Shown here in pieces: positions 46,557-56,570 of a stretch of DNA of 64,000 nt; the stretch's first letter is position 1; every line of letters begins with the position of its first letter. The position numbers were made by a program, and so were the translations under genes. The notes beneath the pieces were generated by a model. It saw only the letters and a program-made list of their open reading frames with translations, was not told the origin of the DNA and searched no databases. The DNA is from Corynebacterium durum (GTDB taxonomy: Bacteria > Actinomycetota > Actinomycetes > Mycobacteriales > Mycobacteriaceae), in the NCBI RefSeq assembly GCF_030408675.1, contig NZ_CP047200.1, positions 1,736,001 to 1,800,000 on the forward strand, written 5' to 3'.

Positions 46557-47600
46557 TTACTGCCGCTGCGGCGGGGTGCCGCCATTGGGAGGAGTGCCGT
46601 TGGGCGGGGTACCACCGTTCCCACCTGGTCCTTCCCCACCGCCCGGCATGCCACCGCCCGGCATGCCACCGCCCATTGTCGGCGCGGATGCCTTCTGTTG
46701 GGTGGCGCTACCTGCGTAATCGTTGGTTGGGTCGCGGTAGATGGTGTGGATATGACCCCACCCTGAGGTGGACACTCCATCAATCTCTGCGCCAGCGGTA
46801 TTGTCCTGGCTGGATAGCTCGATATACGCCTTCGGGCCGGAAATCTGGAAGTAGATACCTTTGCCCTGTGAGGTGTCGTAGGTGGTGGCACCGGACCAAT
46901 TGATGTAGGTCTCGTCAAGAGTCGCTGAGATCGCGTCGAGTTCCTTCTGCGTGGTCTCACCGTCGGCCAGGTCTACCCAGTTGGCGATCACCTTGAGCAG
47001 AAGTTGCTTTTGCTCGTCAGTGAGGTCGGAGCCTTTGATGCCGGTACCGGTGGGATAGTCGCAGGCGTCGCCCGGCGCGCAGGTCAAGTTTTTCACCTCT
47101 TCACCCTGGTAGAGCTTGGATTTTTGCTCCTCGGTCAGGGAATTGTAGAAGGCAAAAGCGGTCTCGTACATGCCGCCCAGCGCGGATTTGGTCTGGCCGT
47201 TGTCATCAACATAGGTGGTGGGCTGGGTGCCCAGGTGGGTGGGTGCGAAGGTGATGGCACCGTTGTCGAAGGTGGCATTGATACCGACGTGGTGGCCGCC
47301 AAACTGCACCGCCCATGCGGAGGTGTTGGAGGGGTTGCCAAAGAATGCAATGTTGTATTGGGCGTTGCCGAGGTCCGTGGAACCTGCTTTGTCGTAGAGG
47401 TACTGGTCGCCCTCCATGATGCCGGTAACCTTGGCGTAGGCGTCATCGTTGAGCAGGGCTTTCAGCACTTTGAGCGCGGCTTTTTGTTGTTCTTCGTTGA
47501 GGTCGCCGAGCTTCAGACCGGAGCGCTCGACGAAGGTGACGGGGAAGTTCGACCACGACGTGGTTTTAGTGTCGTCGTTGTAGTCGTAGAGGACGTTTTC
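46557..47600 (-). pseudogene. DUF3500 protein gene, 5' end missing
   Basis: The frame encodes a DUF3500 protein body: GNAQYNIAFFGNPS, WAVQFGGHHVGINATF, a Cys pair (TCAPGDACDY) and the GWGHIHTIYRDP end, then a Gly/Pro/Met-rich tail (GGGMPGGGMPGGG). Coding similarity continues upstream of the first possible start (GTG at 47468) as NVLYDYNDDTKTTSW...VERSGLKLGDLNEEQQKAALKV, but a TGA at 47601-47603 ends the frame with no start codon between. The N-terminal part, including any signal peptide, is therefore absent; ftsY begins its end only 80 bases away. A deletion that also removed amtB is the simplest reading. A short product from 47468 remains possible. Confidence 0.75.
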
Positions 47601-47614
47601 TCATGCTCGCTACT

Positions 47615-47655
47615 GTGCAGGGCGACGCTGGCCGTTCCCGGAAAGTCGCCTGCAC
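47615..47655. terminator. Stem-loop after ftsY
   Basis: GTGCAGGGCGAC (47615-47626) and GTCGCCTGCAC (47645-47655) pair with one bulged base around an 18-base loop, 24 bases after the ftsY stop. There is no T-run, so transcript protection rather than intrinsic termination is also possible. Confidence 0.45.
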
Positions 47656-47678
47656 GTTTCCTGCGAGTCTCGCCGGGG

Positions 47679-49544
47679 TTAGCCGAGGAGGGCGTCGATA
47701 AAGCTTTCGACCTCGAAGGGAGCCAAATCATCCGCGCCTTCGCCCAAGCCGACGAGCTTCACCGGAACCCCCAGTTCCTCCTGCACCTGGAAGACGATGC
47801 CGCCTTTCGCGGTGCCATCAAGCTTGGTGAGCACCACGCCGGTGATGTCTACCACGTCGCGGAAAGTGCGGGCCTGCATCAAACCGTTCTGTCCGATGGT
47901 GGCATCCAGCACCAGCAGCACCTCATCCACTTGGGCTTTCTTTTCCACCACACGCTTCACTTTGCCCAGCTGGTCCATCAGCCCCACCGAGGTGTGCAGA
48001 CGGCCTGCGGTATCTACAAGCACAACATCAACCTGCGTATCGACGCCCTGCGCCACAGCGTCAAACGCCACCGATGCGGGGTCTGCGCCTTCCGCACCAC
48101 GCACCGTGTCCGCACCAACGCGACGTCCCCACGTCTCCAGCTGGTCGGCCGCAGCAGCGCGGAACGTATCGGCTGCGCCCAACAGCACCTTGTGCCCCAT
48201 GGACACCAAGACTCGGGCAAGCTTGCCGGTGGTGGTGGTTTTGCCCGTGCCATTCACGCCGACCAGCATAATCACAGCCGGTTTGCCTTCGTAAGGCATC
48301 GCCTTAATCGAACGATCCAACTCTGGTTTGCATGCTTCAATGAGGGTTTCACGCAACATGGCACGCGCTTCCTCCTCACTACTCACACCACGCTCGGCGA
48401 TTTTCTCCCGCAGTTTTTCCACCACGTCCATGGTGATGGTGGTTCCCAGGTCCGCCATGAGCAGGGTGTCTTCGATTTCTTCCCAGGCGTCATCATCCAG
48501 GTCACCAGCGCTCAGCATGCCCAGGACACTCTGACCAAACACGTTCTGAGACTTAGACAACCGTCCACGCAGCCGGCCCAGGCGACCTGCAGCTGGAGCA
48601 ATGTCTTCTTTCGGTGCCTGCTGCTGAGCCGTGGATTCTGGCTTCTGGGACTCTGCCTTCTGCGCAGGGGCCTCTGGCACCGGGGTTTCTTCCAGCGCTT
48701 GCTCCGCAGCGGCTACCTGTGTTTGAGCAGAGTCTGCAGCTTCTTTAGCCTCTTCAGCATCGTCCTTATGTTCGTCGCCAGGTTCGGATGCGTCATCCTC
48801 GGTCTCATCCTCATCCTTGGCGGCGTCCGTGGTGCCTTCGTCTGAGGTGTTTTCCTTTGAGGGTGCTTCCTCGGGTGTTTCTGCTGGGGGTGTTTCGGCG
48901 ATCACCTCGCTGGCGGTGACTTCCTCAAGTTCCAGCTCATCGTCTAGTTCTTCCACCACCACAGCGTTGGCGGTGGAAACCTCAGCGGCTTCCTCGGGGG
49001 CTTCCTCTTCCTGGGAATCAGCCACATCAGTGTTGTCTTCGGCGGATTCTTTGGTGGTTTCTTCAGCAGCCTCATCCTCTACCTGGGAGGCATCCGTCTT
49101 CTCAGATGCCGGTGGCACCGTCACGGCGGACTCTGTCGCAACTGGTTCTGCCACAACTGGCTTGGAAGCAACCTGCTCAGCTGCAGCCTGTTCGGTCTCC
49201 GCTGTTGGTTCCTCTGGTTCCTTGACGGGTTCCTGCACAGCCTGTTGCTGCGCTTCTTGTTCTAGGGGTACAGGATCGAAGTGCGAAGGCTCCGCTTTGA
49301 GCTCCTGACCAGGAAGCACCGCAGGTTCTTTGTCGTCGGCTTTGGCGGGCGCAAAGTTAAACCCGCCGTGGGCTTGATAGTTGCCGGACTTTTCCTGCTG
49401 GGTGAGTTCTTTAGGTTCTTCGGTTGTGGTGAAGGATACCTTCTTGGCATCGCTGCGCCGCAACCCAACCAGGATCAACACACCAAGCATAAACAGCAGA
49501 AAAACTGCGATGAGAATAATGGCCGTCAAAGTCATAACCTCCAT
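47679..49544 (-). CDS. ftsY: SRP receptor FtsY
   Basis: Membrane-bound GTPase receptor for SRP. One N-terminal transmembrane helix (about residues 5-25), then an acidic A domain of about 280 residues made of Glu, Ala, Thr and Val repeats, then the NG domain (about 310-621) with GVNGTGKTTTTGKLA, DTFRAAAADQLETW, DTAGRLHT and TKLDGTAKGG. ATG 49544 or ATG 49535 (close behind GGAGG) could be used; a longer frame has no support. The A domain is long even for corynebacteria. Confidence 0.95.
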   Translation of the reverse strand: MEVMTLTAIILIAVFLLFMLGVLILVGLRRSDAKKVSFTTTEEPKELTQQEKSGNYQAHGGFNFAPAKADDKEPAVLPGQELKAEPSHFDPVPLEQEAQQQAVQEPVKEPEEPTAETEQAAAEQVASKPVVAEPVATESAVTVPPASEKTDASQVEDEAAEETTKESAEDNTDVADSQEEEAPEEAAEVSTANAVVVEELDDELELEEVTASEVIAETPPAETPEEAPSKENTSDEGTTDAAKDEDETEDDASEPGDEHKDDAEEAKEAADSAQTQVAAAEQALEETPVPEAPAQKAESQKPESTAQQQAPKEDIAPAAGRLGRLRGRLSKSQNVFGQSVLGMLSAGDLDDDAWEEIEDTLLMADLGTTITMDVVEKLREKIAERGVSSEEEARAMLRETLIEACKPELDRSIKAMPYEGKPAVIMLVGVNGTGKTTTTGKLARVLVSMGHKVLLGAADTFRAAAADQLETWGRRVGADTVRGAEGADPASVAFDAVAQGVDTQVDVVLVDTAGRLHTSVGLMDQLGKVKRVVEKKAQVDEVLLVLDATIGQNGLMQARTFRDVVDITGVVLTKLDGTAKGGIVFQVQEELGVPVKLVGLGEGADDLAPFEVESFIDALLG

Positions 49545-49686
49545 AGTGGCAGGTTCGCCCCAGAATCTCACCTAAGTAGACAGTCCGATAGCCATTACGG
49601 CACACCCGCAACTGCCAAAAAATGCTAGTCAACCACGCAAATGTATCGCAACGGCACCGTTAACGAAAAAATGAAAACGAACCCAC

Positions 49687-52600
49687 TTATCCGCCAATGC
49701 CGGGGTATTTCACCGCCAAGACCATAGCCTCCGCTGAAATCAGGTCACTGGTGACAAGATCGGGCACGACATCGGCAAGAGCACTCCAGCCGGTGCGCGC
49801 CTCAGTGAGCAACTTGGACTTACCAATCAGTTCGTGCGCCCGCATACGCGCGGTCAACGCAAACACCAGGGAAATAACCGGGGCCAACGTCCAGATGTTG
49901 CTGCGGTCATCGGTGTCCACGCCGTCCAGCTTGTCAAAACGAATACGTGCCGAAGCATACAGTTGGCGGTTTGCACCACGCAAGGCGCGGAGCAGCGATA
50001 CCGCCGTGGCAATCAGCGCCTGGTCGGAGAGCAGTTCATTGAGTGCCGCACGCTGTTTGAAGGTCTCAAACACTGCAAGCAGACGGGCGCTATCGTCCAT
50101 GATCGGACCAGGCACGATCTCCGCCTGCGAGAACAGCATCTCAATCAGCGTGTCCTGTTGCGCGGGTTCCATGTGCGCAATGTGCACAATGGACTGGTCC
50201 ACACAGGCTGTGTCCAAGGTGGCATCGCGCCCGGTGGCAAGGGCCTCCACCAGGCGTTTACCCGCCACTTGTTCCAGCTTGGACACGGTGTCGCGCAGCG
50301 CGGCGCGTCCCTCGCCGACTTCGGCCGCGGCGTACTGCGCGGGCAGCTGTCCCAACAACTGCAGAGTGCCAATCCAGGCCGTGCGGTGTATCTCTGTGAC
50401 GTCTTTCGCGTCGTTGAACACGCCGTGTACCAATCCCGATGCAATGACCCGCCCGGGCTGCTTTTCCACGGGCACCAGCGATACCGACAGTCCCTTCAAG
50501 GCCGCACTGGGATACGCAGCCATGGCTTCCATGACTGCCTTCCGAGACTCCAGCGACGATGCCTCCACACTCCCCCAGCCATCAAGATAATCCCAGAGTA
50601 TGGGCATGATGTCCGGGTTGGACGGCGCATCTTCGCGCTCGCCGGCAAGGAACGCGGACAGTTCCGCCAGAGCGGGGTTAGGGTCGTGATAGAAGCCCGG
50701 CTGCTCTGCGATAAAAGCATCAGCGCTGGGCACCAACGGTGGCCACAGCATGTTGAAGCTATCAGCGGAATGAAGTTGAACGATGAGCGGACCGGCGTCG
50801 AGAAGCGTCTCGGGAAGCTGGCCACGGACAGTGCGTCCGCCCACCCACGGCGCGGTTGCGGGCCACACCCAGGCGGCAATATTACGACCTGCGGCAGGTT
50901 GTTCGTACACCAGCGCGCCATCCTCGATACGGCAGCCGGTAGCGTGTGGGGCAGCCTCTACATCCGCCACGTTCACCGACACGCGCTTATCACTGCGGTG
51001 GTCCGTCCATTCAAGCTCTAGCCGCCCACTGTTGATCACGTTAATCGACGCCGCGAGCGCTGCCATGGGTGCCGTATATGTCACCCCATCCACGGTGGTC
51101 AGCTTCACTGTTCGCAGCGGTGCACCGTGGTGGTTACGTACCGTCATGGTCGGAGTGCCCAGCTCACCCGTGGCACGGATACGCACCACCCCATCTGCAT
51201 CACACTGGCGGGGCGTACACACCAGGCGCGTGGTGCGCCACATCGCAGGTTCGGTGACCAACGGAACCTCGAACCGCAGACGCGGCGGAATGAACCGCAA
51301 AGGCATCTGGTCGCCCTCATCGGTAGACACCACAACGCTCGCACCGGCCTCATCTGCGGGAACCAACACCTCCTTCGGTGACACATCAAACGGCTTAACA
51401 CCACTGCGCACCAGCAACGCCGCCTCGCTCAGACCGCCGCGCGCTGGAATGCGGAAGGATCGGCACGGCCCGGCGATCTCCGTGACCGCGTGCATCCCCT
51501 CCACGATGGCGAACTCATGGCGGAAGGACTCGTTACGCGGGCCGCGCAGGCGAATCAGATACTCCCCAACCCAGGGCGCGTCATAAGCATCAGGGTCGAA
51601 CACATCAAACACGCCGCCCTCGGCGGGAATCTCCAGCGGCTCAGCCGGGGCAACCTCCTCCCCCGCCTGCCCGATCCCGCCAAATGAGGAGATAGACAAG
51701 TACCACGTTTCCGGTTGGCCCGAAACCGTGGGCGAAAACTCCGCCAACAGCGACTGCGCGTACACAGGCAACCCAGCGTAGGAAAACAGGTTCGGTACTG
51801 GGGCATCCGGGTCACGGAAAGTCACCCGGCGACGAGGGTCAATACACCGCACCGGCTGCACAATAGAGGGCTTCTGATCAGGTCGAACAACCTGGAGAGA
51901 TGCGGCTGCGTGAGCGTCAATACGCCTGCACACCCAACCGGCCCATCCCTCAATATCGAAGGTGTCAGTGACGGGAATATCCGCACCAGCCACTACGTCC
52001 ACCAGCGTCGCATCCGAGGGGCAAAGCACCAGCAGCTCTGCGTAATGCAAGGACACCTTGTCAGTGAGGTTTTGGCCTTTGGCGCTGAACACCAGCACCG
52101 GATCATCCGAATCCACCACAGGAATCACCCAGGTAGTGCCTGTGGTGGAATCCGTGACGGTCAACTCACGAACTTGGCGTTCAATCGCCACATCCAGGGA
52201 CTCCGCAAACGGTCCGGTCTCGCCCCACGGTCGGCCAGTACGGTAAATCTTGGTGGTGCCGTCCAGGTTCACCCGCCAATGAATCTCTTCTGCCCCCTCT
52301 GGGAGGATCTGCTCCGGTAGGCGCAGGCACACCTTGCGGCGCGCGGCATCGATAATCAACCGTGGACGGGCCTCCCTGGTGGCGATACCCACAGCCGTTG
52401 TGCGATCTTGCGTGCCCACGGGACGTTCCCGCAACTCAGCAGCCACGGCCTCCCGAACCAAGGCCGGAAGCTCAGGTGGGTCAAGCTCCTGCCAGTTATG
52501 GGGGTGGGCGTGGGTAAAGGCTCGGAAAGCCGCAACCTTATCAACCACGGGCTTCAGCGTATCGACGCCCCATTGCGCTACCGCAGCCGTCACTGGCATG

Positions 52601-53142
52601 GTCTCTGCCGGGAGAGCCTCCAACGGTACTTCCACGTCGTCGCTATCCAGGCTATCCATGAGTTCCAACAGCGCCGCAACCTCAGAGCCAGTTACCCCGG
52701 CATGCAGCGCCAACACCTCAACCGTGGGCTGGGTATCCTCGGGAACCCACAGGCCAACCTGCACCAACAAATCGAGGGTTTTCTGCTGCACCGTATCCAC
52801 CCACTCTGGGGTTGGGTGAAGTTCCAGACCGCCGATGTACTCGGCGAAGAAGCTTTCAGGGTCCACCATCCGCGCGGCGCGAGACACCAACGTAGTCACC
52901 GCTAAGTACGGGGTGTTATCCAGCAGTGTGTCCAGTTGAGCGCCCGCCGCCAACTGCCGGGACAAAAACGTGCCGTAGAAGCGGTCGATAAGCTCAAGCT
53001 CATCGGCGGACATATCCGACTGGGCAAACATCGTGATGTCTTTAAAGCGCTGGTTCAGCGACAGCTCCGTCTGAAGCGTCCACCCCAGTAAAGAATCGTT
53101 GGGATCGGCAATGGGAGTCGCAGCCAGTGCGTCACCACTCAT
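49687..53142 (-). CDS. Large orphan protein of unknown function
   Basis: A 1151-residue protein I cannot assign. Helical N-terminal region (about 1-230: LTTL...FFAEYIGGLELHPTPEW...LALHAGVTGSEVAALLELMDS), then at least three beta-rich Ig-like or jelly-roll stretches (about 260-760: HWRVNLDGTTKIYRTGRPWG, WVGEYLIRLRGPRNESF, PTMTVRNHHGAPLRTV), and a helical C-terminal third (about 830-1151: MPILWDYLDGWGS..., ISLVFALTARMRAHELI). No signal peptide, membrane helix, Walker or nuclease motif is visible. ATG with AAGGGG ten bases upstream. G+C is like its neighbours. The architecture recalls accessory subunits of helicase-type defence systems, but no helicase lies in the window. Confidence 0.65.
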   Translation of the reverse strand: MSGDALAATPIADPNDSLLGWTLQTELSLNQRFKDITMFAQSDMSADELELIDRFYGTFLSRQLAAGAQLDTLLDNTPYLAVTTLVSRAARMVDPESFFAEYIGGLELHPTPEWVDTVQQKTLDLLVQVGLWVPEDTQPTVEVLALHAGVTGSEVAALLELMDSLDSDDVEVPLEALPAETMPVTAAVAQWGVDTLKPVVDKVAAFRAFTHAHPHNWQELDPPELPALVREAVAAELRERPVGTQDRTTAVGIATREARPRLIIDAARRKVCLRLPEQILPEGAEEIHWRVNLDGTTKIYRTGRPWGETGPFAESLDVAIERQVRELTVTDSTTGTTWVIPVVDSDDPVLVFSAKGQNLTDKVSLHYAELLVLCPSDATLVDVVAGADIPVTDTFDIEGWAGWVCRRIDAHAAASLQVVRPDQKPSIVQPVRCIDPRRRVTFRDPDAPVPNLFSYAGLPVYAQSLLAEFSPTVSGQPETWYLSISSFGGIGQAGEEVAPAEPLEIPAEGGVFDVFDPDAYDAPWVGEYLIRLRGPRNESFRHEFAIVEGMHAVTEIAGPCRSFRIPARGGLSEAALLVRSGVKPFDVSPKEVLVPADEAGASVVVSTDEGDQMPLRFIPPRLRFEVPLVTEPAMWRTTRLVCTPRQCDADGVVRIRATGELGTPTMTVRNHHGAPLRTVKLTTVDGVTYTAPMAALAASINVINSGRLELEWTDHRSDKRVSVNVADVEAAPHATGCRIEDGALVYEQPAAGRNIAAWVWPATAPWVGGRTVRGQLPETLLDAGPLIVQLHSADSFNMLWPPLVPSADAFIAEQPGFYHDPNPALAELSAFLAGEREDAPSNPDIMPILWDYLDGWGSVEASSLESRKAVMEAMAAYPSAALKGLSVSLVPVEKQPGRVIASGLVHGVFNDAKDVTEIHRTAWIGTLQLLGQLPAQYAAAEVGEGRAALRDTVSKLEQVAGKRLVEALATGRDATLDTACVDQSIVHIAHMEPAQQDTLIEMLFSQAEIVPGPIMDDSARLLAVFETFKQRAALNELLSDQALIATAVSLLRALRGANRQLYASARIRFDKLDGVDTDDRSNIWTLAPVISLVFALTARMRAHELIGKSKLLTEARTGWSALADVVPDLVTSDLISAEAMVLAVKYPGIGG

Positions 53143-54156
53143 AGAAAAAATACCCCTTAGTTCGTGAAAACTGTGAACATGACCTGATAGTCACACCAGT
53201 CTAGCCTGTGCGTTCACAAAGGGAAGCACGATAGCATGAATGAGTTCTAGCCCACTATGAAGGCGCGCGCCTAGCTTACGCATAGGCACTGTCGTGCTGA
53301 TATGTCGTTGCCACATCCCCAAAACCCAGGTAGCGGCAACACTACTGCCCGGGTTATACAGCTCCGGCCAGGGCGAGGAATGTAGCGCCGCCGCAGCCCC
53401 ATTCACCGGTTTCCCCTATTTTATTCAGTAGCGACAGCTATAATGCCTATAAATCATGCAATTCTGAGCTTTTCCCATTAGTTTTCTTACTGGAATTTAT
53501 TAGTGGATATGAAAACATCATGAATGTCACGGAAAATACCATGGTGTTATCCATCACATACCCCACGTTCGTGGGCAGCAATAGTCACATGGAGCAACTA
53601 GCCGAAAGATTAACAAAAAGCCCCTGATCTGCGTCAATAAAGGGATTTGCGACAGCAACATGCGGCAAGCGATGGCCACCATCTACACGATAGCATAATA
53701 GCTATTTCCCCCGCTCAACCCGCCATGGAGAGCCGATAACAAAAAACGATTTTCATATCCATGTTTTGCGTGACGCGAGCATAGCGTACCAACTAACGGC
53801 GCTACCAATATTGTGAGAAATTCATTAAAATAGACCCTCTACCTTTTTGATGTGACTTTTTTTGTGCGTGCCAGTACAATAAAAACAAAGCAGGTGTCTG
53901 GCTTTTTACCAACCCTAGCTACGCACCGAAAAAACTTCAGAACAAAATTCCAGGACGAACTTCCAGGACACACCCTTCCCAACCTCCAGAAATTTTTTGA
54001 TTGCGAGCGCTAACGAAACATCTAAAAACGGTTAAACAATCCCCTAGAGAATTGTTGACATAACTGCTTTTACCTACTTCACCCATCCTGTCGTTTAATT
54101 TCTTCGCCACACCACCATGTGGCCAGATGCTTTGAGAAACGTAGTGAGAAGACATC
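53143..54156. other. AT-rich intergenic region before the glycan cluster
   Basis: About 1 kb without a supportable gene. It becomes AT-rich from about 53420 on. A plausible promoter lies at 53851-53880 (TGTGAC, 18-base spacer, TACAAT) pointing toward the glycosyltransferase genes, and a palindrome overlapping TTGACA lies at 54035-54060. Short frames here have no start signals or family resemblance. Confidence 0.5.
54035..54060 (+). promoter_or_regulatory. Palindrome overlapping a TTGACA box upstream of glycan cluster
   Basis: A 22-bp dyad (54035-54056; arms AACAAT and ATTGTT around a CTAG centre, two mismatches inside) overlaps TTGACA at 54055-54060. It is about 100 bases upstream of the first glycosyltransferase gene. 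No good -10 follows at 17 bases, so it is offered as an operator or weak promoter only. Confidence 0.4.
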
Positions 54157-55353
54157 ATGGAAACTACCCCTGTCCGCGTCCTGCTCTATAGCCATGATTC
54201 CCAAGGTCTTGGGCATGTTCGACGCAACTTGACCATCGCCCACCACATCGCTGCCGCAATCCCCGCAGCAACGGGACACCCCGTCTCCGGCCTGCTCGTC
54301 TCAGGACTCGCCCCCGCCAGCGTGTTCCCGCTGCCACAAGGATTCGACTGGCTCACCATCCCTGGGATATCCAAAGGAAAAGACGGCTACCAGCCACGCA
54401 GCCTTGGCGAGCCAACCCACAACCTCATTCGGTTGCGTTCTGAACTGCTTAAATCCACACTGCTTTCCTTCGCCCCAGACCTGGTGATCATCGACCGGCA
54501 CATCTACGGCGTGTGGAAGGAACTGTTCACCCCGCTCGAACAACTACGCACGGCACACCCCCACACCTCTGTAGTGTTGGGCCTACGCGAGGTGTTGGAC
54601 GAACCCGCCGTTGCAGCCGCTGAATGGGAGGCACTGGGCAACCCCGAACAACTTTGCGACATTGTTGATGAAGTCTGGGTCTACGGCGACCCTGCCGTGC
54701 ATAACCCCCTCAAAACCGGCGAAATCCCCGACTTTTTCACCGACCGCCTCCGCTTCACCGGCTACCTCGCCAACGGTCGGCGCGTCGCAGATCACGACAC
54801 AGCCCTGGCACCCGAACCCTTCATCCTCACCACTGCGGGCGGCGGATCTGACGGCTACCACCTCCTTAAATCGGCCACGCGTATCAACTTCCCCGCTGGC
54901 CACCGCCACATCATTGTCACCGGGCCGCAACTTGAGGAACGAGCATTCAAACACATCGCCTCGCTGGCCGGGCCGAACACCGAGGTACACCACTCCTGGC
55001 CTGGACTGAGTACCCAAATTGCGCGAGCGTCGGCAGTGATCGCCATGGGTGGTTACAACACTGTGTGCGAAATCCTCTGCACTGACACCCCAGGGCTGCT
55101 GATTCCCCGTGAACACCCCAGACGTGAACAACTCATTCGCGCCGAATCTTTGCATGAGGCCCGAGCTATTGATTACCTGCGCGTGGGCGCGGTGAGCACC
55201 GACGCCCTGAGCGCCTGGGTTGCCGATGCCGTGCACCGCACTGTTGATCGGTCAAGTTTAGCCCGGGACGGGTTGAATGTTGCAGCGCACTACGCCACAG
55301 AACTGATAAATCACACTGATCTTGTTTCCACGGAAGGCAGCACCCTCAAATGA
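54157..55353 (+). CDS. GT28/MurG-like glycosyltransferase
   Basis: A 398-residue GT-B protein. The N-terminal half starts VRVLLYSHDSQGLGHVRRNLTIAHHIAAAI, with the Gly-rich GLGHVRR loop of MurG-like enzymes; the C-terminal nucleotide-sugar domain has FILTTAGGGSDGYHLL and ASAVIAMGGYNTVCEILCTDTPGLLIPREHPRREQLIRA. The GGYNTVCE segment is the usual donor-binding region. First gene of a seven-gene cluster; its stop overlaps the next start (ATGA). Confidence 0.88.
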   Translation: METTPVRVLLYSHDSQGLGHVRRNLTIAHHIAAAIPAATGHPVSGLLVSGLAPASVFPLPQGFDWLTIPGISKGKDGYQPRSLGEPTHNLIRLRSELLKSTLLSFAPDLVIIDRHIYGVWKELFTPLEQLRTAHPHTSVVLGLREVLDEPAVAAAEWEALGNPEQLCDIVDEVWVYGDPAVHNPLKTGEIPDFFTDRLRFTGYLANGRRVADHDTALAPEPFILTTAGGGSDGYHLLKSATRINFPAGHRHIIVTGPQLEERAFKHIASLAGPNTEVHHSWPGLSTQIARASAVIAMGGYNTVCEILCTDTPGLLIPREHPRREQLIRAESLHEARAIDYLRVGAVSTDALSAWVADAVHRTVDRSSLARDGLNVAAHYATELINHTDLVSTEGSTLK

Positions 55354-56561
55354 CCCGCATCGGCTATGTACTCAAAGTGTATCCCCGGTTTTCGGAAACG
55401 TTTATTGTGACCGAAATACTGGCCAGAGAGGCACACGGCGATGACTTAAGCATTTACGCCCTTCGCCCCACGACTGATGCGCGCTTCCACCCGGAACTGG
55501 CCCGAGTACAGGCGGAAGTCACATGGATACCACGCCCTGCTCTTGCTATTGGATTGTGGGCGGAATTAGTGAACATCATTAAGCATCCCACCCTGCGCGA
55601 CAATTTCCTGCGTATCCTCCCGGAACTGGTGGAACTACCCGCCGACGAGGTCGCCCAAGGCGTGGCGCTGGCACAATCCGTGCACAATGACGGCATCACC
55701 CATCTGCACGCGCATTTCGCCTCCCTGCCTGGCCGAATGGCCTGGATGGCCTCTAAAATCACTGGTATCCCCTACACCCTGACCACGCATGCCAAGGATA
55801 TTTTCCACAAAAGCGTGGACTCCACCTGGCTACGGCGTATCTGCCGCGACGCAGACCGGGTGATCGCCATCAGCCAGTTCAACAAAACCTACCTGGATGA
55901 AGCACTAGCCGGGACGGGTGCCACCATTTCCCTGCGCTACAACGCCCTGGAGCTGGCTCGCTTCCCCTTCCACGAGCCCCTGCCCGTTTCCAATCCGCTG
56001 AAAATTGTCGCCATAGGCCGACTTGTTCCGAAAAAAGGATTCTCCGATTTAATTAACGCCGTGGCAAAAATGCGCGACAAAGGCTATCAAATTGATTTAT
56101 CCATTGGCGGCGCAGGTGAATTGTATTCTGAACTTCAAGCACAAATTCTTGAGGAAAGACTTGAAGAATCCGCACGCCTTCTCGGGCCACTGAATCAACA
56201 GGAAGTTCGGAACCTGATTAAAAATTCCCACGTGTTTGTCGCCCCCTGTGTGCCTGCCGCCGACGGCAACATTGACGGACTCCCCACCGTGGTGCTGGAA
56301 GCAATGGCCTCCGGCATTCCCGTCATCGCCACCTCCGTGACCGGTTTGCCGGAGGTGATTCGCACAGGTGAGACGGGAATTTTGCTGGAGCCCAACGACG
56401 TCGATGGACTCGCCGCCGCCCTGGAAGACGTGATCAAAGGCAACGTGGACATCACGGCATTGACCCACAACGCCCGACAGCTCATTGAGGAGCATTTTGA
56501 TAGCCGCCAGCAGGCTGCGCAGCTGTCCGAGTGGCAGCAATCCACTAAGGCGGAGGGGTAG
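55350..56561 (+). CDS. GT4 family glycosyltransferase
   Basis: A 403-residue GT-B enzyme. N-terminal FSETFIVTEILARE and HLHAHFAS...TTHAKDIF segments resemble colanic-acid-type transferases (WcaL group). The C-terminal donor domain has IVAIGRLVPKKGFSDLINAV and the GT4 motif EAMASGIPVIATSVTGLPEVI with the conserved Glu. It overlaps the preceding gene by four bases and precedes a second GT4 gene by nine. Confidence 0.92.
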   Translation: MTRIGYVLKVYPRFSETFIVTEILAREAHGDDLSIYALRPTTDARFHPELARVQAEVTWIPRPALAIGLWAELVNIIKHPTLRDNFLRILPELVELPADEVAQGVALAQSVHNDGITHLHAHFASLPGRMAWMASKITGIPYTLTTHAKDIFHKSVDSTWLRRICRDADRVIAISQFNKTYLDEALAGTGATISLRYNALELARFPFHEPLPVSNPLKIVAIGRLVPKKGFSDLINAVAKMRDKGYQIDLSIGGAGELYSELQAQILEERLEESARLLGPLNQQEVRNLIKNSHVFVAPCVPAADGNIDGLPTVVLEAMASGIPVIATSVTGLPEVIRTGETGILLEPNDVDGLAAALEDVIKGNVDITALTHNARQLIEEHFDSRQQAAQLSEWQQSTKAEG

Positions 56562-56570
56562 GACTCAGCC

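Noticed and set aside
46640..46680. Short tandem repeat in the DUF3500 tail as a possible CRISPR-like or satellite array
   Set aside because: It is simply the coding of GGGMP repeats, with no spacers.
47004..48845. A 613-codon plus-strand frame opposite ftsY and the DUF3500 remnant
   Set aside because: Shadow of the opposite strand; its amino-acid pattern mirrors the ftsY acidic repeats.
53191..53406. A 71-codon minus-strand frame upstream of the 1151-residue protein
   Set aside because: No ribosome-binding site and no recognisable domain; probably chance.
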